A stretch of DNA of 64,000 nucleotides. It comes from Polyangiaceae bacterium (lineage in GTDB: Bacteria; Myxococcota_A; Polyangia; Polyangiales; Polyangiaceae). Below are positions 1-9,252 of the stretch, piece by piece (positions within the stretch are counted from its first letter, which is position 1; each line of letters begins with the position of its first letter). The translations under genes were made by a program, and so were the position numbers. The notes under the pieces are model-generated. The model was given only the letters and a program-made list of their open reading frames with translations. It made no database searches and had not been told where the DNA came from. Location of the stretch: assembly GCA_016712345.1 (NCBI GenBank), contig JADJRH010000001.1, positions 2,728,001 to 2,792,000 of the forward strand, read 5' to 3'.

Positions 1-2
1 GT

Positions 3-518
3 GAAAAGCAGGTCCACAAAACGCATCGGCATGATCTCGAAAACGGTGAGAGGTCGCTGCGCAATGTGTACACATTAGTCGAGCGCGGCGGTGAGCCGGC
101 AATGCTCAAAGCGTCAAGGAAGTACACAAGCCCCGCTCCCGGCAATGAGTACACACCGAGCGCGTCTTCCGACGTGCGAGCGCCCGTTCCCGAGAAATCC
201 CCGCTGCGCCGCCTTCTTCGACCGTTTTTGGTGGGCAGCATGCACGGTCTCGCCGGATCGGCGGCGGCTGCGTTGCTCGTGGTTGCCGTTGCGCAAACAG
301 CGCTCTCAGCGTTTGTCTACCTGGCCTGCTTCGGGGTCGGCACCACGATGGGAATGGTTGTTGTCACGGGTGCGCTTGCCGTGCCCATGGCCCGCGCGTT
401 TCGGCGTTTCCACGCCGCCGAAACCTGGGTTCGCCTCGGTGCCGGCGCTCTTTCGTTCGTTGTGGGCGCCGTTGTTGTGTACCAAATCGGCTTTCGCGAC
501 GGGCTTTTCTTTCAGTAA
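3..518 (+). CDS. C-terminal part of a polytopic membrane protein, UreH/NicO-like (5' truncated by window edge)
   Basis: The reading frame is open from base 3, so the gene begins outside the window; a GTG at 66 is only an internal candidate. The visible part starts with a His-containing polar stretch (HKTHRHD) and a charged linker. A motif GSMHGLAGSAA then opens about three hydrophobic segments, ending with YQIGF. The MHGLAGSAA signature and a His-rich loop between membrane halves are typical of the UreH / NicO / sulfite-exporter-like superfamily of metal-ion or small-anion transporters. Inferred role: inner-membrane transport, substrate unknown. A 14-bp palindrome (AATGTGTACACATT, 63-76) lies inside the coding sequence. 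Confidence 0.6.
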   Translation, partial: EKQVHKTHRHDLENGERSLRNVYTLVERGGEPAMLKASRKYTSPAPGNEYTPSASSDVRAPVPEKSPLRRLLRPFLVGSMHGLAGSAAAALLVVAVAQTALSAFVYLACFGVGTTMGMVVVTGALAVPMARAFRRFHAAETWVRLGAGALSFVVGAVVVYQIGFRDGLFFQ

Positions 519-617
519 CCGCCGGTGGGGCCCATTCTGTGACCCCCCGTTTGCCGGCTCCATTGCTATGCTTAGCCACTCCGGCGGCCACTCCGCCGCC
601 CGCGCGAACGGCCCGAC

Positions 618-2969
618 ATGACCCGCACCTCCGGGATCAACCAACGCATAGCCGACCGTCTGCTGTCGGAAGGTCGCATTTCACCCGATCAGCATCGGCT
701 CGCAGTCGCTCACGCAACGCGGCATCGCGTGCGTATTGAGGACGCCTTCGTTGAACTCGACATGCTCAAAGAAGGCGATCTGCTCAAGTACATCGCCACG
801 GTGTACGGCACGCGTTTCGTCTCCACCGAAAAGCTCAGCAAAGCGGTGATCGACTCGCGGGTGCTCGGCAAAGTCGCCAAGCGCACCGCAGAACTCTACG
901 GGGTGTTTCCCGTTCTTCTCGACGACGTGCAAAACGTTCTTTCCGTGGTCACGGCCGACCCTGACAACGACGCCGCGCTTCACGAAATAAAACTCGCGGC
1001 GCGCGTTCGTGAAGTGCGCGCTCTCGTCGCGCGACCCGCTGCTGTTCGCGCCGCCATCCAGCAATATTATTACGGCGATTTGCAGGCATTTTCGGCGCTT
1101 CTCAGGCCCACAATTCCGCTCGATTATTACCAAGGCGGGTTTGAACGGCAGCTCGGCGCCGACGCAGCACAGCCCGCGCCGCGCGTTGCGACGTATCAAC
1201 AACCGCCGCCGCCGCCGGCACCGCAACAGGGATATCCGCCGCCGCCTAGGGGCATGCAACCCGTGCAGCCTGCGTACACACAGCAGCCGATGGGCCCGCC
1301 GATGCAACCGGAAATGCCCATCGGTCAGCCCGGTGCATTCGGTCCCATGGCCGCACCGTTCGGCCAGCCCCAGGCGTTTTCGCAGCCGCAACAGCCCATG
1401 CAATATGTTCAGCAGGCCGCGTTTCCAACGCCCATGCCGCAGCAGGCTCCGGCGGCATTTCCAACAGCAATGCCTCAGCCGGTGATCGCAACGCCTGCGC
1501 CGCCTTCGCCGCCGCCCGCACCCCCCGCACCCCCGGCGGGCGCCGCGCCGGCCACGCTCACGTCGGCTTCTGAAGCGCCAAATCGCGCGGGGCGTGTCAC
1601 GGCGATCCCTGAAAGCACTGCCGATCGCCCGCTCACTTCACCCAACGTTTCCATTCAGCCCACGTCCACGCATGAGTACACAGAAACGCTCAACGTGCTT
1701 GTGAGCCTGCTTGAAAACGCGCGCCAAGAACTTCGCGGCCACTCGGCAACCGTCGCGCGCCTCATGAAAAAAACGTGTGAGCGCATCGGCCTGCCGCAGT
1801 CGAGCGTGAACGCGTTCGTGCTTGCTGCGTACCTTCACGATCTCGGCAAAATGGGCACGTATCACCTCACGCCTTTCAACGTTGCAGAGTACGAAGGCCA
1901 CCGCATCGCCGCTCTCAAAGTGGTCGACCTGCCGGCGCAGTTGCTCGCATCGGTAGGCCTCCCTGCCGAAACGTTGTCGGCCATCGGTGCGATGTATGAG
2001 CGTTACGACGGGCAGGGTTTTCCCAACGGGCAGTCGGGCAAAGAAATTCCGCTCGGTGCGCGTATTCTCGCAGTCGCCGATACCTACGCCGATCTCACGC
2101 AAAACCCCCGCAACCCGTTTCGCAAAATCCTCCGCCCGGTTGAAGCGTGCGAAGCGCTCGATCAGTTTCGCGGCAAGATCTTCGATCCAAACATTGTCGA
2201 TCTCTTCCGCCAAGCAATGACCGGCGACGACATGCGCGCGCGCCTCCTCGCCGATCGGCACCACGTGCTCATTGTCGATCCCGATCCCGAGGAGACAACC
2301 GTTCTGGAGCTGCGTCTCATCGAGCAAGGGTTTGAGGTACGCATCGCTCGAAACGCCGCGCAGGCCAAACACGAACTTAAAGAGCGTGAGGGCGTAACCG
2401 CCGTCGTCAGCGAAATCGATCTCGAAGAGCCGGGCACTGGCTTGCAACTTCGCTCCGAAGCGCTGCGCGAATCGTGGGGCAAAGAACCGGTGTGGGTCAT
2501 TCTCACCGCCAAAACAGACCGCCAAACAGCTCAGCAGGCGTTTGATCTCAAGGTGGACGACTTCGTTTCAAAGCCGGCCTCGGGTGACATTCTCGCGGCG
2601 AAACTTCGGCAGCTCATTGAGCGTCGCACCGCTCAACAAGGTGCGCGCGGTGTGTCGGGCTCGCTCGCGGAAATGGGCTTGCCCGACATGGTGCAAATCC
2701 TCTGGCACGGTCGCAAAACATGTGCGCTCAAGATCAACGCCAAGGGCCTCAACGGCGAAATCGTTTTTGCCGACGGCCAAATCGTCCATGCCACGTGGGG
2801 CTCGCTCAAAGGGGAAGACGCGTTTTACAAAATGCTCGCGCTGCGCGAAGGCGACTTCAGACTCGATCCGTCGTACACGCCCACAGTTCGCTCCATTCAG
2901 GCCTCGCCTGAAGGGCTCCTGCTTGAAGGCATGCGCCGCCTTGATGAAGGCACCGTTGTTCCCGACTGA
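618..2969 (+). CDS. GspE-N / degenerate HD-GYP / receiver / PATAN (DUF4388) multidomain signalling protein
   Basis: 783 residues. About 1-165 resembles the GspE/PilB/MshE N-terminal domain, which binds c-di-GMP in some relatives. About 170-350 is a Pro/Gln/Ala-rich linker. About 365-545 is an HD-GYP-like domain: HDLGK near 406 is kept, but the usual HHE metal-ligand motif reads MYE and GYP reads GFP (DGQGFPNG, about 465-472). About 548-670 is a receiver domain with an acidic DPD start and a Lys in SKPA, but the phospho-acceptor Asp is Glu in VSEIDL (about 597). About 680-775 is a PATAN/DUF4388 domain. I infer a cytoplasmic c-di-GMP or two-component scaffold rather than an active phosphodiesterase. 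ATG start; no clear Shine-Dalgarno. Confidence 0.85.
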   Translation: MTRTSGINQRIADRLLSEGRISPDQHRLAVAHATRHRVRIEDAFVELDMLKEGDLLKYIATVYGTRFVSTEKLSKAVIDSRVLGKVAKRTAELYGVFPVLLDDVQNVLSVVTADPDNDAALHEIKLAARVREVRALVARPAAVRAAIQQYYYGDLQAFSALLRPTIPLDYYQGGFERQLGADAAQPAPRVATYQQPPPPPAPQQGYPPPPRGMQPVQPAYTQQPMGPPMQPEMPIGQPGAFGPMAAPFGQPQAFSQPQQPMQYVQQAAFPTPMPQQAPAAFPTAMPQPVIATPAPPSPPPAPPAPPAGAAPATLTSASEAPNRAGRVTAIPESTADRPLTSPNVSIQPTSTHEYTETLNVLVSLLENARQELRGHSATVARLMKKTCERIGLPQSSVNAFVLAAYLHDLGKMGTYHLTPFNVAEYEGHRIAALKVVDLPAQLLASVGLPAETLSAIGAMYERYDGQGFPNGQSGKEIPLGARILAVADTYADLTQNPRNPFRKILRPVEACEALDQFRGKIFDPNIVDLFRQAMTGDDMRARLLADRHHVLIVDPDPEETTVLELRLIEQGFEVRIARNAAQAKHELKEREGVTAVVSEIDLEEPGTGLQLRSEALRESWGKEPVWVILTAKTDRQTAQQAFDLKVDDFVSKPASGDILAAKLRQLIERRTAQQGARGVSGSLAEMGLPDMVQILWHGRKTCALKINAKGLNGEIVFADGQIVHATWGSLKGEDAFYKMLALREGDFRLDPSYTPTVRSIQASPEGLLLEGMRRLDEGTVVPD

Positions 2970-3073
2970 CAATCTCAGAGATCTGTTGTCGCCGTATCTG
3001 AATACAGTCTGTGTTAACCATTAAAATGGTACAGGTTTACGTCTGAGCATAACTATCGTTGCGGAGGCACGTT

Positions 3074-3694
3074 GTGGGCAGTGACAAACAAGCCGATTCA
3101 CACGGATCGCCTGGTTCTGTTCCCGTCCTCCGCACTGAAAGGTTGCTCCTCACGTTGCCGGTAATTGAAGCGGCCGATATTCACCTTCGATTTGCCGAAG
3201 AAAACCGCACGCACCTCGCCCCGTGGGAGCCACCTTACCCAGCGGACTACTTTACTCTCGGGTTTTGGCGCGAGCGCCTTCGCAAAAATCTAATTGAACA
3301 CGACCGCGAAGTTTCCACGCGCTTTTCAATTTTTTGGAAAAACAACCCCCACGGCCCCGTATTGGGCAATTGCAACTTCAATAACTTTGTGTGGGGATGT
3401 TTTCATTGCGCAACGCTCGGTTATCGCATTGATCACCGTGTTCAAGGCCAAGGCGTTATGACAGAAGCGCTTCGAGCCGCCATTAAGTACATGTTTGAAG
3501 AACGCGGCTTTCATCGCATTCAAGCTAACTATCGCCCCACCAATGAACGCAGCGCAGAAGTGCTTCGCCGCCTCGGATTCACCGTTGAAGGTTATGCCCG
3601 CGATTACTTGTTTATCGACGGCGCGTGGCGCGACCACATTCTTACTTCGCTAACCAATACCAAAATGTCAGGGCGGCCGCCTCGACTTGGGTAG
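3074..3694 (+). CDS. GNAT family N-acetyltransferase, RimJ/RimL type
   Basis: About 206 residues. It starts VLRTERLLLTLP, the usual RimJ/RimL opening, and contains the acetyl-CoA-binding segment RVQGQGVMTEALRAAI followed by RIQANYRPTNERSAEVLRRLGF, both diagnostic of GNAT acetyltransferases acting on ribosomal-protein or other N-terminal amines. I chose GTG 3074 because GGAGG (3063-3067) sits 6 bases upstream; a TTG at 3059 would put the ribosome-binding site inside the gene. Stands alone between the HD-GYP protein and ppk2. The true substrate cannot be read from sequence. Confidence 0.85.
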   Translation: MGSDKQADSHGSPGSVPVLRTERLLLTLPVIEAADIHLRFAEENRTHLAPWEPPYPADYFTLGFWRERLRKNLIEHDREVSTRFSIFWKNNPHGPVLGNCNFNNFVWGCFHCATLGYRIDHRVQGQGVMTEALRAAIKYMFEERGFHRIQANYRPTNERSAEVLRRLGFTVEGYARDYLFIDGAWRDHILTSLTNTKMSGRPPRLG

Positions 3695-3749
3695 ATTCAA
3701 TCATTTGAAATAGTATAGGGCACCTTCCGCTCGGTGTTAGCCTCGCCGA

Positions 3750-4580
3750 ATGCCGACCCTCGTTTTGGATGAACCCGGGAAAAAAATCGATCTCTCGGAC
3801 GTGGACACCGACCCTCCCAACAACATCACCAAAGAAGAGGCCCAAGAGCGTCTGCGCGCGCTCTCCGACGAGCTGTTTGAACTGCAAGATCTGCTTTGGG
3901 GCGCGCGTACACACAGCATGCTGATTGTGCTTCAAGGTCGCGACGCCGCCGGCAAAGACGGAGCCATTAAACACGTAGCCGGCGCCTTCAATCCGCGCGG
4001 CATTAACGTTGTTTCATTCGGCGTTCCAACCCCTGAAGAGCGCGAACACGATTTCTTGTGGCGTGTACACCGTCACGCGCCCCGCAAAGGCGAAATAGCG
4101 ATTTTCAACCGCTCCCATTACGAAGACGTGATTGTTGTTCGCGTTCACGATCTTGTGCCCAAATCGCTTTGGAAAGAGCGTTTTGATCACATTAACGACT
4201 TTGAAGAACTGCTCACAGAGCACAACACAATCATTGTCAAGTTTTTCCTCCATATCTCCAAAGCTGAACAAGAAAAGCGCCTCCTCGAACGCGAAAAAGA
4301 CCCAAAAACAGCGTGGAAACTCAACGCGAATGATTGGAAAGAGCGCGAAAAGTGGGGCGACTTTTCAGACGCGTACGAAGAAGTTTTGGAACGCTGCTCC
4401 ACCAAAAACGGCCCGTGGCACATCGTTCCGGCCGACTCCAAGTGGTACCGCAACCTTGTTGTTGCAGAAGCCGTGCGCGACGCCCTCAAACCTCACAGAA
4501 AAACGTGGCAAGAAAAGCTCGAACGGGATGGTCGCGCCCGTGAAGCTGAACTTGCTCAGTTCCGTGCACAGAAAGCTTGA
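3750..4580 (+). CDS. ppk2: Polyphosphate kinase 2 family protein (polyphosphate:nucleotide phosphotransferase)
   Basis: 276 residues, the normal length for a single-domain PPK2. Walker A is GRDAAGKDG, followed by FNPRG; the lid region contains FNRSHYEDV and RLLEREKDP, all hallmark PPK2 motifs. The enzyme transfers phosphate between polyphosphate and nucleoside mono- or diphosphates in the cytoplasm. The VRVHDLVP and KLNANDWKEREKW segments suggest the class acting on nucleotides rather than long-chain synthesis, but class assignment needs a tree. ATG start; the gene is followed by a 180-bp gap before tssH. Confidence 0.93.
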   Translation: MPTLVLDEPGKKIDLSDVDTDPPNNITKEEAQERLRALSDELFELQDLLWGARTHSMLIVLQGRDAAGKDGAIKHVAGAFNPRGINVVSFGVPTPEEREHDFLWRVHRHAPRKGEIAIFNRSHYEDVIVVRVHDLVPKSLWKERFDHINDFEELLTEHNTIIVKFFLHISKAEQEKRLLEREKDPKTAWKLNANDWKEREKWGDFSDAYEEVLERCSTKNGPWHIVPADSKWYRNLVVAEAVRDALKPHRKTWQEKLERDGRAREAELAQFRAQKA

Positions 4581-4631
4581 CCTTCCCCCTCAAAGCCGGC
4601 AGTCCACCCAAGGCGTTCGCACTTCTACCGC

Positions 4632-4647
4632 ATTTGTGTACACAAAT
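4632..4647. promoter_or_regulatory. 16-bp perfect palindrome ATTTGTGTACACAAAT upstream of tssH
   Basis: A perfect inverted repeat in the non-coding gap between ppk2 and tssH, about 115 bases before the tssH start. Its size and symmetry fit a dimeric repressor or activator site. The core TGTGTACACA also occurs at 65-74, about 41090 and about 47430, two of these inside or at the edge of genes, so it may instead be a genome-wide over-represented word. Confidence 0.4.
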
Positions 4648-4762
4648 TGTTCCGGTTGAATTTCAATCGAGGTGCCTGATCGCTGCAAACAATTGCCTTA
4701 AATAATAGGCAAAACGCGATCACTATCCTTCTGCTAGAGAACGCGGCGCTCCCTCGGATAGC

Positions 4763-7435
4763 ATGCCGCGCATGATGCTCGTCGACGCCAAGTCCATTCT
4801 CAAGCGCCTCACACGTAATTGCACTGCCGCGCTCGAAGCCGCCGCCGCTCACTGCGTCACCGCTCGACACTATGAAGTGACAGTCGAGCACATGATGCTC
4901 AAGCTTCTCGACGACGCCGACAGTGACATGGCTTTTTTGGCCATGCATTACGACCTCAACCCCGCCCAACTTCGCCAAACGCTCCAACGCAGTTTGGATG
5001 ATTTGCGCACCGGCAACGCCGGCAAACCGGTGTTTTCGCCCACGGTGTTTGAGTGGATGCAAGACGCTTGGAGCGTTGGTTCGCTCATTTACGGCCACAA
5101 CAAAATCCGCAGTGGCATGTTGTTTCAGCGCCTTGTGGAGCAGCCCTCGCGCTTCACCATGAGCGGCGTGGGCATGTACCTCGAAGGCATTTCCCGCGAC
5201 GACCTCAAAAACAACTTCGCCAAGATTGTTTCAGGCTCCAAAGAAGACGCAGAAGCCATGGGAGGCTCGCTCGGCGGTGGAGCCGCAGGCCCCGGTGGCA
5301 AACTCCCCGGTGGAGCCGGGAGCGTTTCGCCCGACTCGGCACTTGCCAAGTTCACAGTGGACTATACAGGTCGCGCCCGCGCCGGTGAAATTGACCCTAT
5401 TTTCAGCCGTGAACGCGAGATTCGTCAGATTATTGATATTCTCGCTCGCCGCCGAAAAAACAACCCCATTATCGTCGGCGACTCAGGTGTTGGTAAAACA
5501 GCACTTGTTGAGGGATTGGCCCTCATGATCGTGAAGAATGAAGTTCCGCCCCTTCTTCAAGGAACGGAGATTATGGGCCTCGATCTCGGCCTTTTGCAAG
5601 CCGGTGCCGGCGTAAAAGGTGAGTTTGAAAACCGCATGAAGCAGGTAATTGCCGACGTAAAAGGCTCGGCCAAACCCATTATCCTTTTCATTGATGAAGC
5701 GCACACAATTATCGGCGCCGGCGGCCAACAAGGCGGTGGTGATGCCGCAAACCTGTTAAAGCCCGCTCTCGCCCGCGGTGAACTTCGCACAATCGCTGCC
5801 ACCACCTGGAAAGAGTATAAAAAATACTTTGAAAAAGACGCCGCGCTTGAACGACGCTTTCAACCCGTCAAGGTCGACGAGCCCAGTGTTGAAGCCGCAA
5901 CAGTCATGCTCCGCGGCCTCCGCAACAAGTTTGAAGACGCGCACAAGGTCATTGTGACAGATGAAGCTGTCAGTGCCGCTGTTCGCCTCTCGGCCCGTTA
6001 CATCTCGGGTCGCCAGCTCCCTGACAAGGCGGTAGACTTGCTGGATACGTGCTGTGCGCGCGTTAAGGTGGCATTGCAACAAAAGCCCGCCGCCATTGAC
6101 GATATTGAAATCTCTATTGCCAACCTTACCCGTGAGGTCGAGTCGCTTGAACGCGATCGCGATAAAGGCGTTAAAATCGACGAAGAACACCTCACTGAAA
6201 TCAAAGAAAAGATCGTTAAACACCAGGACGAACTGACAACGACAAAAGCCCTTTACGAAAAAGAAACTGAGGGTGCCAAAAAGGTCGTTGAAATGCGCAA
6301 GGTCATGGACGCATCCAAGACCGATGAAGAGCGCGACGCCGCCCGCAAAGAAGTTATTGCGGCCCTCAATGACCTGCACTCGGTGCAGGGTGAAGTTCCG
6401 CTCGTTCGCCCCGACGTCGATGAAGCAATGGTCGCCGGCGTGGTCGCTGCGTGGACCGGTATTCCCGTTGGCAAAATGGTCCAAGACGACGTTCGCGCCA
6501 TGCTTGAAATGGAGCACCGTCTCACCCGCCGCATTAAAGGCCAAGACTGGGCCATTAACGTCATTGCCAAAGAACTCCGCGCCGCCCGCGCAGGCCTCAA
6601 ACCCCAGAACACACCACAGGGCGTATTCCTTCTCGTCGGGCCCTCCGGTGTTGGTAAAACTGAAACGGCGCTCTCGTTGGCAGACCTGCTCTACGGTGGT
6701 GAACGCATGATGGTCACCATCAATATGAGCGAGTTCCAAGAGAAACACACAGTCGCTCGCCTCATCGGCTCACCGCCCGGTTATGTCGGTTACGGTGAAG
6801 GCGGTATGCTCACCGAGGCCGTTCGTCAGCGCCCGTATACAGTCGTCCTTCTCGACGAGTGTGAAAAGGCCGACCCCGACGTTCTCAACCTGTTTTATCA
6901 AGTGTTTGATAAAGGCATGTTGGCCGACGGTGAAGGCCGCGTTGTCGACTTCAAAAACACCGTCATCATCATGACGAGCAACCTCGCCACCGACAAAATC
7001 ACCAATATGGCTCTTGAAATGCGCGAAGAAGGCAAAGAGCCCAACGTGCCTGAAATTATCGACGCCATCAAGCCCACCCTTGTTGCGCACTTTAAGCCCG
7101 CGCTCCTTGCGCGTATGACAATGGTGCCGTTTATGCCAATTTCCCCGTCGGCCCTCGGCGAGATCACTCGACTCAAACTCAATGCCTTAATTGACCGCCT
7201 GCAAAAGAATCAACGCGTTGAAGGCAGCTATTCAGACGCCCTTGTAGAATTAATTGCCAAGCGCTGCACTGAAGTCGACACCGGCGCCCGCAATATCGAT
7301 CATATTCTTCGCGCGTCACTTCTACCCATGCTCTCCAATAAACTGCTCGAAAGAATGGCCGAAGGACCGCTTCCCAAAAAGCTCCATATCGACCTCGACG
7401 CGGAAAACAACTTCACCGCCGTCTTCTCCGACTAG
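4763..7435 (+). CDS. tssH: Type VI secretion system AAA+ ATPase TssH (ClpV)
   Basis: 890 residues with the ClpB/ClpV layout: N-terminal helical domain (about 1-160), a Gly/Pro-rich linker, first AAA+ module with Walker A GDSGVGKTAL and Walker B ILFIDEAHTIIGAGG, a middle coiled coil (about 410-530), second AAA+ module with GPSGVGKTETALSLADLL and VVLLDECEKADP, and a C-terminal D2-small domain. The short N-domain, the SLADLLYGG wording and co-occurrence with vgrG in the same window favour ClpV (contracted-sheath recycling) over ClpB. The remaining tss genes are not in the window. ATG 4763; alternative ATG codons lie four and five codons downstream. Confidence 0.9.
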   Translation: MPRMMLVDAKSILKRLTRNCTAALEAAAAHCVTARHYEVTVEHMMLKLLDDADSDMAFLAMHYDLNPAQLRQTLQRSLDDLRTGNAGKPVFSPTVFEWMQDAWSVGSLIYGHNKIRSGMLFQRLVEQPSRFTMSGVGMYLEGISRDDLKNNFAKIVSGSKEDAEAMGGSLGGGAAGPGGKLPGGAGSVSPDSALAKFTVDYTGRARAGEIDPIFSREREIRQIIDILARRRKNNPIIVGDSGVGKTALVEGLALMIVKNEVPPLLQGTEIMGLDLGLLQAGAGVKGEFENRMKQVIADVKGSAKPIILFIDEAHTIIGAGGQQGGGDAANLLKPALARGELRTIAATTWKEYKKYFEKDAALERRFQPVKVDEPSVEAATVMLRGLRNKFEDAHKVIVTDEAVSAAVRLSARYISGRQLPDKAVDLLDTCCARVKVALQQKPAAIDDIEISIANLTREVESLERDRDKGVKIDEEHLTEIKEKIVKHQDELTTTKALYEKETEGAKKVVEMRKVMDASKTDEERDAARKEVIAALNDLHSVQGEVPLVRPDVDEAMVAGVVAAWTGIPVGKMVQDDVRAMLEMEHRLTRRIKGQDWAINVIAKELRAARAGLKPQNTPQGVFLLVGPSGVGKTETALSLADLLYGGERMMVTINMSEFQEKHTVARLIGSPPGYVGYGEGGMLTEAVRQRPYTVVLLDECEKADPDVLNLFYQVFDKGMLADGEGRVVDFKNTVIIMTSNLATDKITNMALEMREEGKEPNVPEIIDAIKPTLVAHFKPALLARMTMVPFMPISPSALGEITRLKLNALIDRLQKNQRVEGSYSDALVELIAKRCTEVDTGARNIDHILRASLLPMLSNKLLERMAEGPLPKKLHIDLDAENNFTAVFSD

Positions 7436-7437
7436 CC

Positions 7438-8877
7438 TTACTCCGCCAGTTCAGGCTCCATTTCCGTGAGCGTTCGCAGCAAAACCCCCTGTTTTGCAGC
7501 CTCAGCCTTTAACGCGCTTGTAAAGCCGTCACGTGCAAAAAGCACGTAAGACACCCGCATTTGTTTTCCTCTTGGAAAAACGCGCGACGCCTTTGCCTTT
7601 AATTCGTCCAATACGTCCATACCAACTTTCCCAGCACCCCACTTGCATTCCCCCAACAATGCCCGTTTCCCCCTAAAGTCTACTGCCGCCACATCCACCT
7701 GGCAGTCGCGTGACCAGTGGGCCCCAATTGTTTCAACGTTTACCGGTAACAGGCTTTTTCGCGCCATGGCAAGAACCCATGAGCGACACAGTTCTTCAAA
7801 CGTTTCTGCAACGAAAGCGCGAAATTGTTCTTCAATGCGTTCCCACAAAACATCGGCCAATCCCTGCTCAATCAAGTGCAAATTCGAGTCTACAAATCGA
7901 TAATAAAATCGAAGGTACGAGTCTTTCAGTACATAACGGCTTTCTCGCGACTGACGGTGTCGTGAGGGTGGCACAGTGGCCGGAAGACGCCTTTCAATGA
8001 GCCGCATTTCAGCCAATCGCGGCAGATAATGACTCAATGCTGAACTGGGGATATCTGCGGCGCGAGCAATTCGATCACGTGTATGATTGCCGGCTGCAAT
8101 CGCTCTCAAAACCCCCTCGTAGCCGTCGGTTTCGCGCCTGGTTAGGTCGCTAATCAGCACCGTCGGTTCATTGCGAAACCAACCCGTTCGTTGAAAAAAC
8201 AGATCTTGAATGTTTTGGGCGAGCGACTCTTTGCTATTCCACCGCTCAAGGTAGGCCGGCACGCCGCCGAGCACTGCAAACACAGCGAGTCTTTTGTGTA
8301 CATTGTAATGGGGTAAAAACGGCGCAATATCGGTAAACCGCAAACTCTCCACCGGCAATTGACTGGTAAACCGACCATACAAAGGCGCATTGTGCGAGAG
8401 CAATTCGGTCATCATTCCAATATGTGACCCGCTCACCAAAAGCCGCATTTCCGTCTGTTTGAAGCGGTGATCCCATGCCGCTTGCAGGTATGTCAAAAAC
8501 GACGGATCCGATTCAATCAGGTACGGCAGCTCATCCAAGATCACAATACATCTTCGTTTGCCGGCAACTCGCGCGACCTCGCCCAATACCGCATCCCAAT
8601 CTTGTGGTTTAAGTTGAATGGTCGAACGGGTACCACCTCGTTCCCAAGTAATGAGCTGTTCTACCAAGTTGCTCATGAGCGCCGAACGCGTCTCACGTTT
8701 GGCAACCCAATAAAACACGGGCAAACCGGTGCGTTTTGCCCACTTCGTTAAGAGTGTTGTTTTGCCGACGCGGCGTCTTCCAAACGCCATAACAAACTGT
8801 GCGCCGCGTCGTGCAGCGATCCGGTCCAAGTCGGCCATCTCGCTTTTTCTATCCACAAAATCACTCACATCAATCAA
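7438..8877 (-). CDS. Archaeal-type AAA ATPase with C-terminal DUF234 (PD-(D/E)XK-like) domain
   Basis: 479 residues. N-terminal ATPase: FVDRKSEMADL, Walker A FGRRRVGKTTL, Walker B CIVILDELPYL. A winged-helix stretch in the middle (RDRIARAADIPSSALSHYL) reads as an HTH. The C-terminus has QVDVAAVDFRGKRALLGECKW, matching the D...ECK core of DUF234, a restriction-endonuclease fold. Proteins of this type are common accessory genes in bacteria and archaea; cellular role is not established. It converges on tssH with only 2 bases between stops. The start MIDVSDFVDR is preceded by AT-rich sequence (8880-8940), unusual for the region and probably its promoter. Confidence 0.85.
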   Translation of the reverse strand: MIDVSDFVDRKSEMADLDRIAARRGAQFVMAFGRRRVGKTTLLTKWAKRTGLPVFYWVAKRETRSALMSNLVEQLITWERGGTRSTIQLKPQDWDAVLGEVARVAGKRRCIVILDELPYLIESDPSFLTYLQAAWDHRFKQTEMRLLVSGSHIGMMTELLSHNAPLYGRFTSQLPVESLRFTDIAPFLPHYNVHKRLAVFAVLGGVPAYLERWNSKESLAQNIQDLFFQRTGWFRNEPTVLISDLTRRETDGYEGVLRAIAAGNHTRDRIARAADIPSSALSHYLPRLAEMRLIERRLPATVPPSRHRQSRESRYVLKDSYLRFYYRFVDSNLHLIEQGLADVLWERIEEQFRAFVAETFEELCRSWVLAMARKSLLPVNVETIGAHWSRDCQVDVAAVDFRGKRALLGECKWGAGKVGMDVLDELKAKASRVFPRGKQMRVSYVLFARDGFTSALKAEAAKQGVLLRTLTEMEPELAE

Positions 8878-9059
8878 TATACATCAGACTATCATAGTCT
8901 GCTATGCATTATCTCAAAACCTCCATTTATCCTTTTATTTATGGCAACTTGTGGGGCCTATCCGTGTGGAATTTTTGGGTCGCGCGTGGGTCTGGCGTAG
9001 GGTTGCGGGGGGTCTTCTTCTCGTGCCGAACGCGCGTTTCGGGCGATCCGAGCGGCGCG

Positions 9060-9123
9060 AGTGTCGATCGCGTCGAGCGTCGATCGCGTCGAGCGTCGAT
9101 CGCGTCGAGTGTCGATCGCGTCG
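9060..9123. repeat. Tandem repeat, four 16-bp units (AG[C/T]GTCGATCGCGTCG)
   Basis: Four head-to-tail copies start at 9060, 9076, 9092 and 9108; units 1 and 4 have T and units 2 and 3 have C at the third base. The block is bounded by a 12-bp direct repeat, AGCGGCGCGAGT, at 9051-9062 and 9124-9135. Each unit contains the palindrome CGATCG. It lies in the gap between the DUF234 ATPase and aceA; no gene is seen from 8878 to 9252. Confidence 0.85.
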
Positions 9124-9160
9124 AGCGGCGCGAGTCTGGGGCGATTCGAATGGGAAAATG

Positions 9161-9200
9161 TAAAGAGGCCCGCGTCGCAGTAGAGGTTGCAACGCGGGCC
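9161..9200 (-). terminator. Rho-independent terminator of aceA
   Basis: Read on the minus strand, a 9-bp stem (GGCCCGCGT at 9167-9175 pairing with ACGCGGGCC at 9192-9200) is followed by TCTTTACATTTT. It lies about 50 bases after the aceA stop. Confidence 0.75.
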
Positions 9201-9252
9201 CAACGTTCATCAGCAGCTCAGCAAAGCTGCGATGACTGTCTATTGAACTGGC

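Noticed and set aside
1638..2525. 295-codon minus-strand open frame inside the HD-GYP protein
   Set aside because: Shadow of a conserved gene.
5756..6748. 330-codon minus-strand open frame inside tssH
   Set aside because: Antisense to a clearly conserved gene, with composition like a shadow frame and no domain.
9060..9123. CRISPR array
   Set aside because: Units are contiguous 16-mers without spacers, and no cas gene is present.
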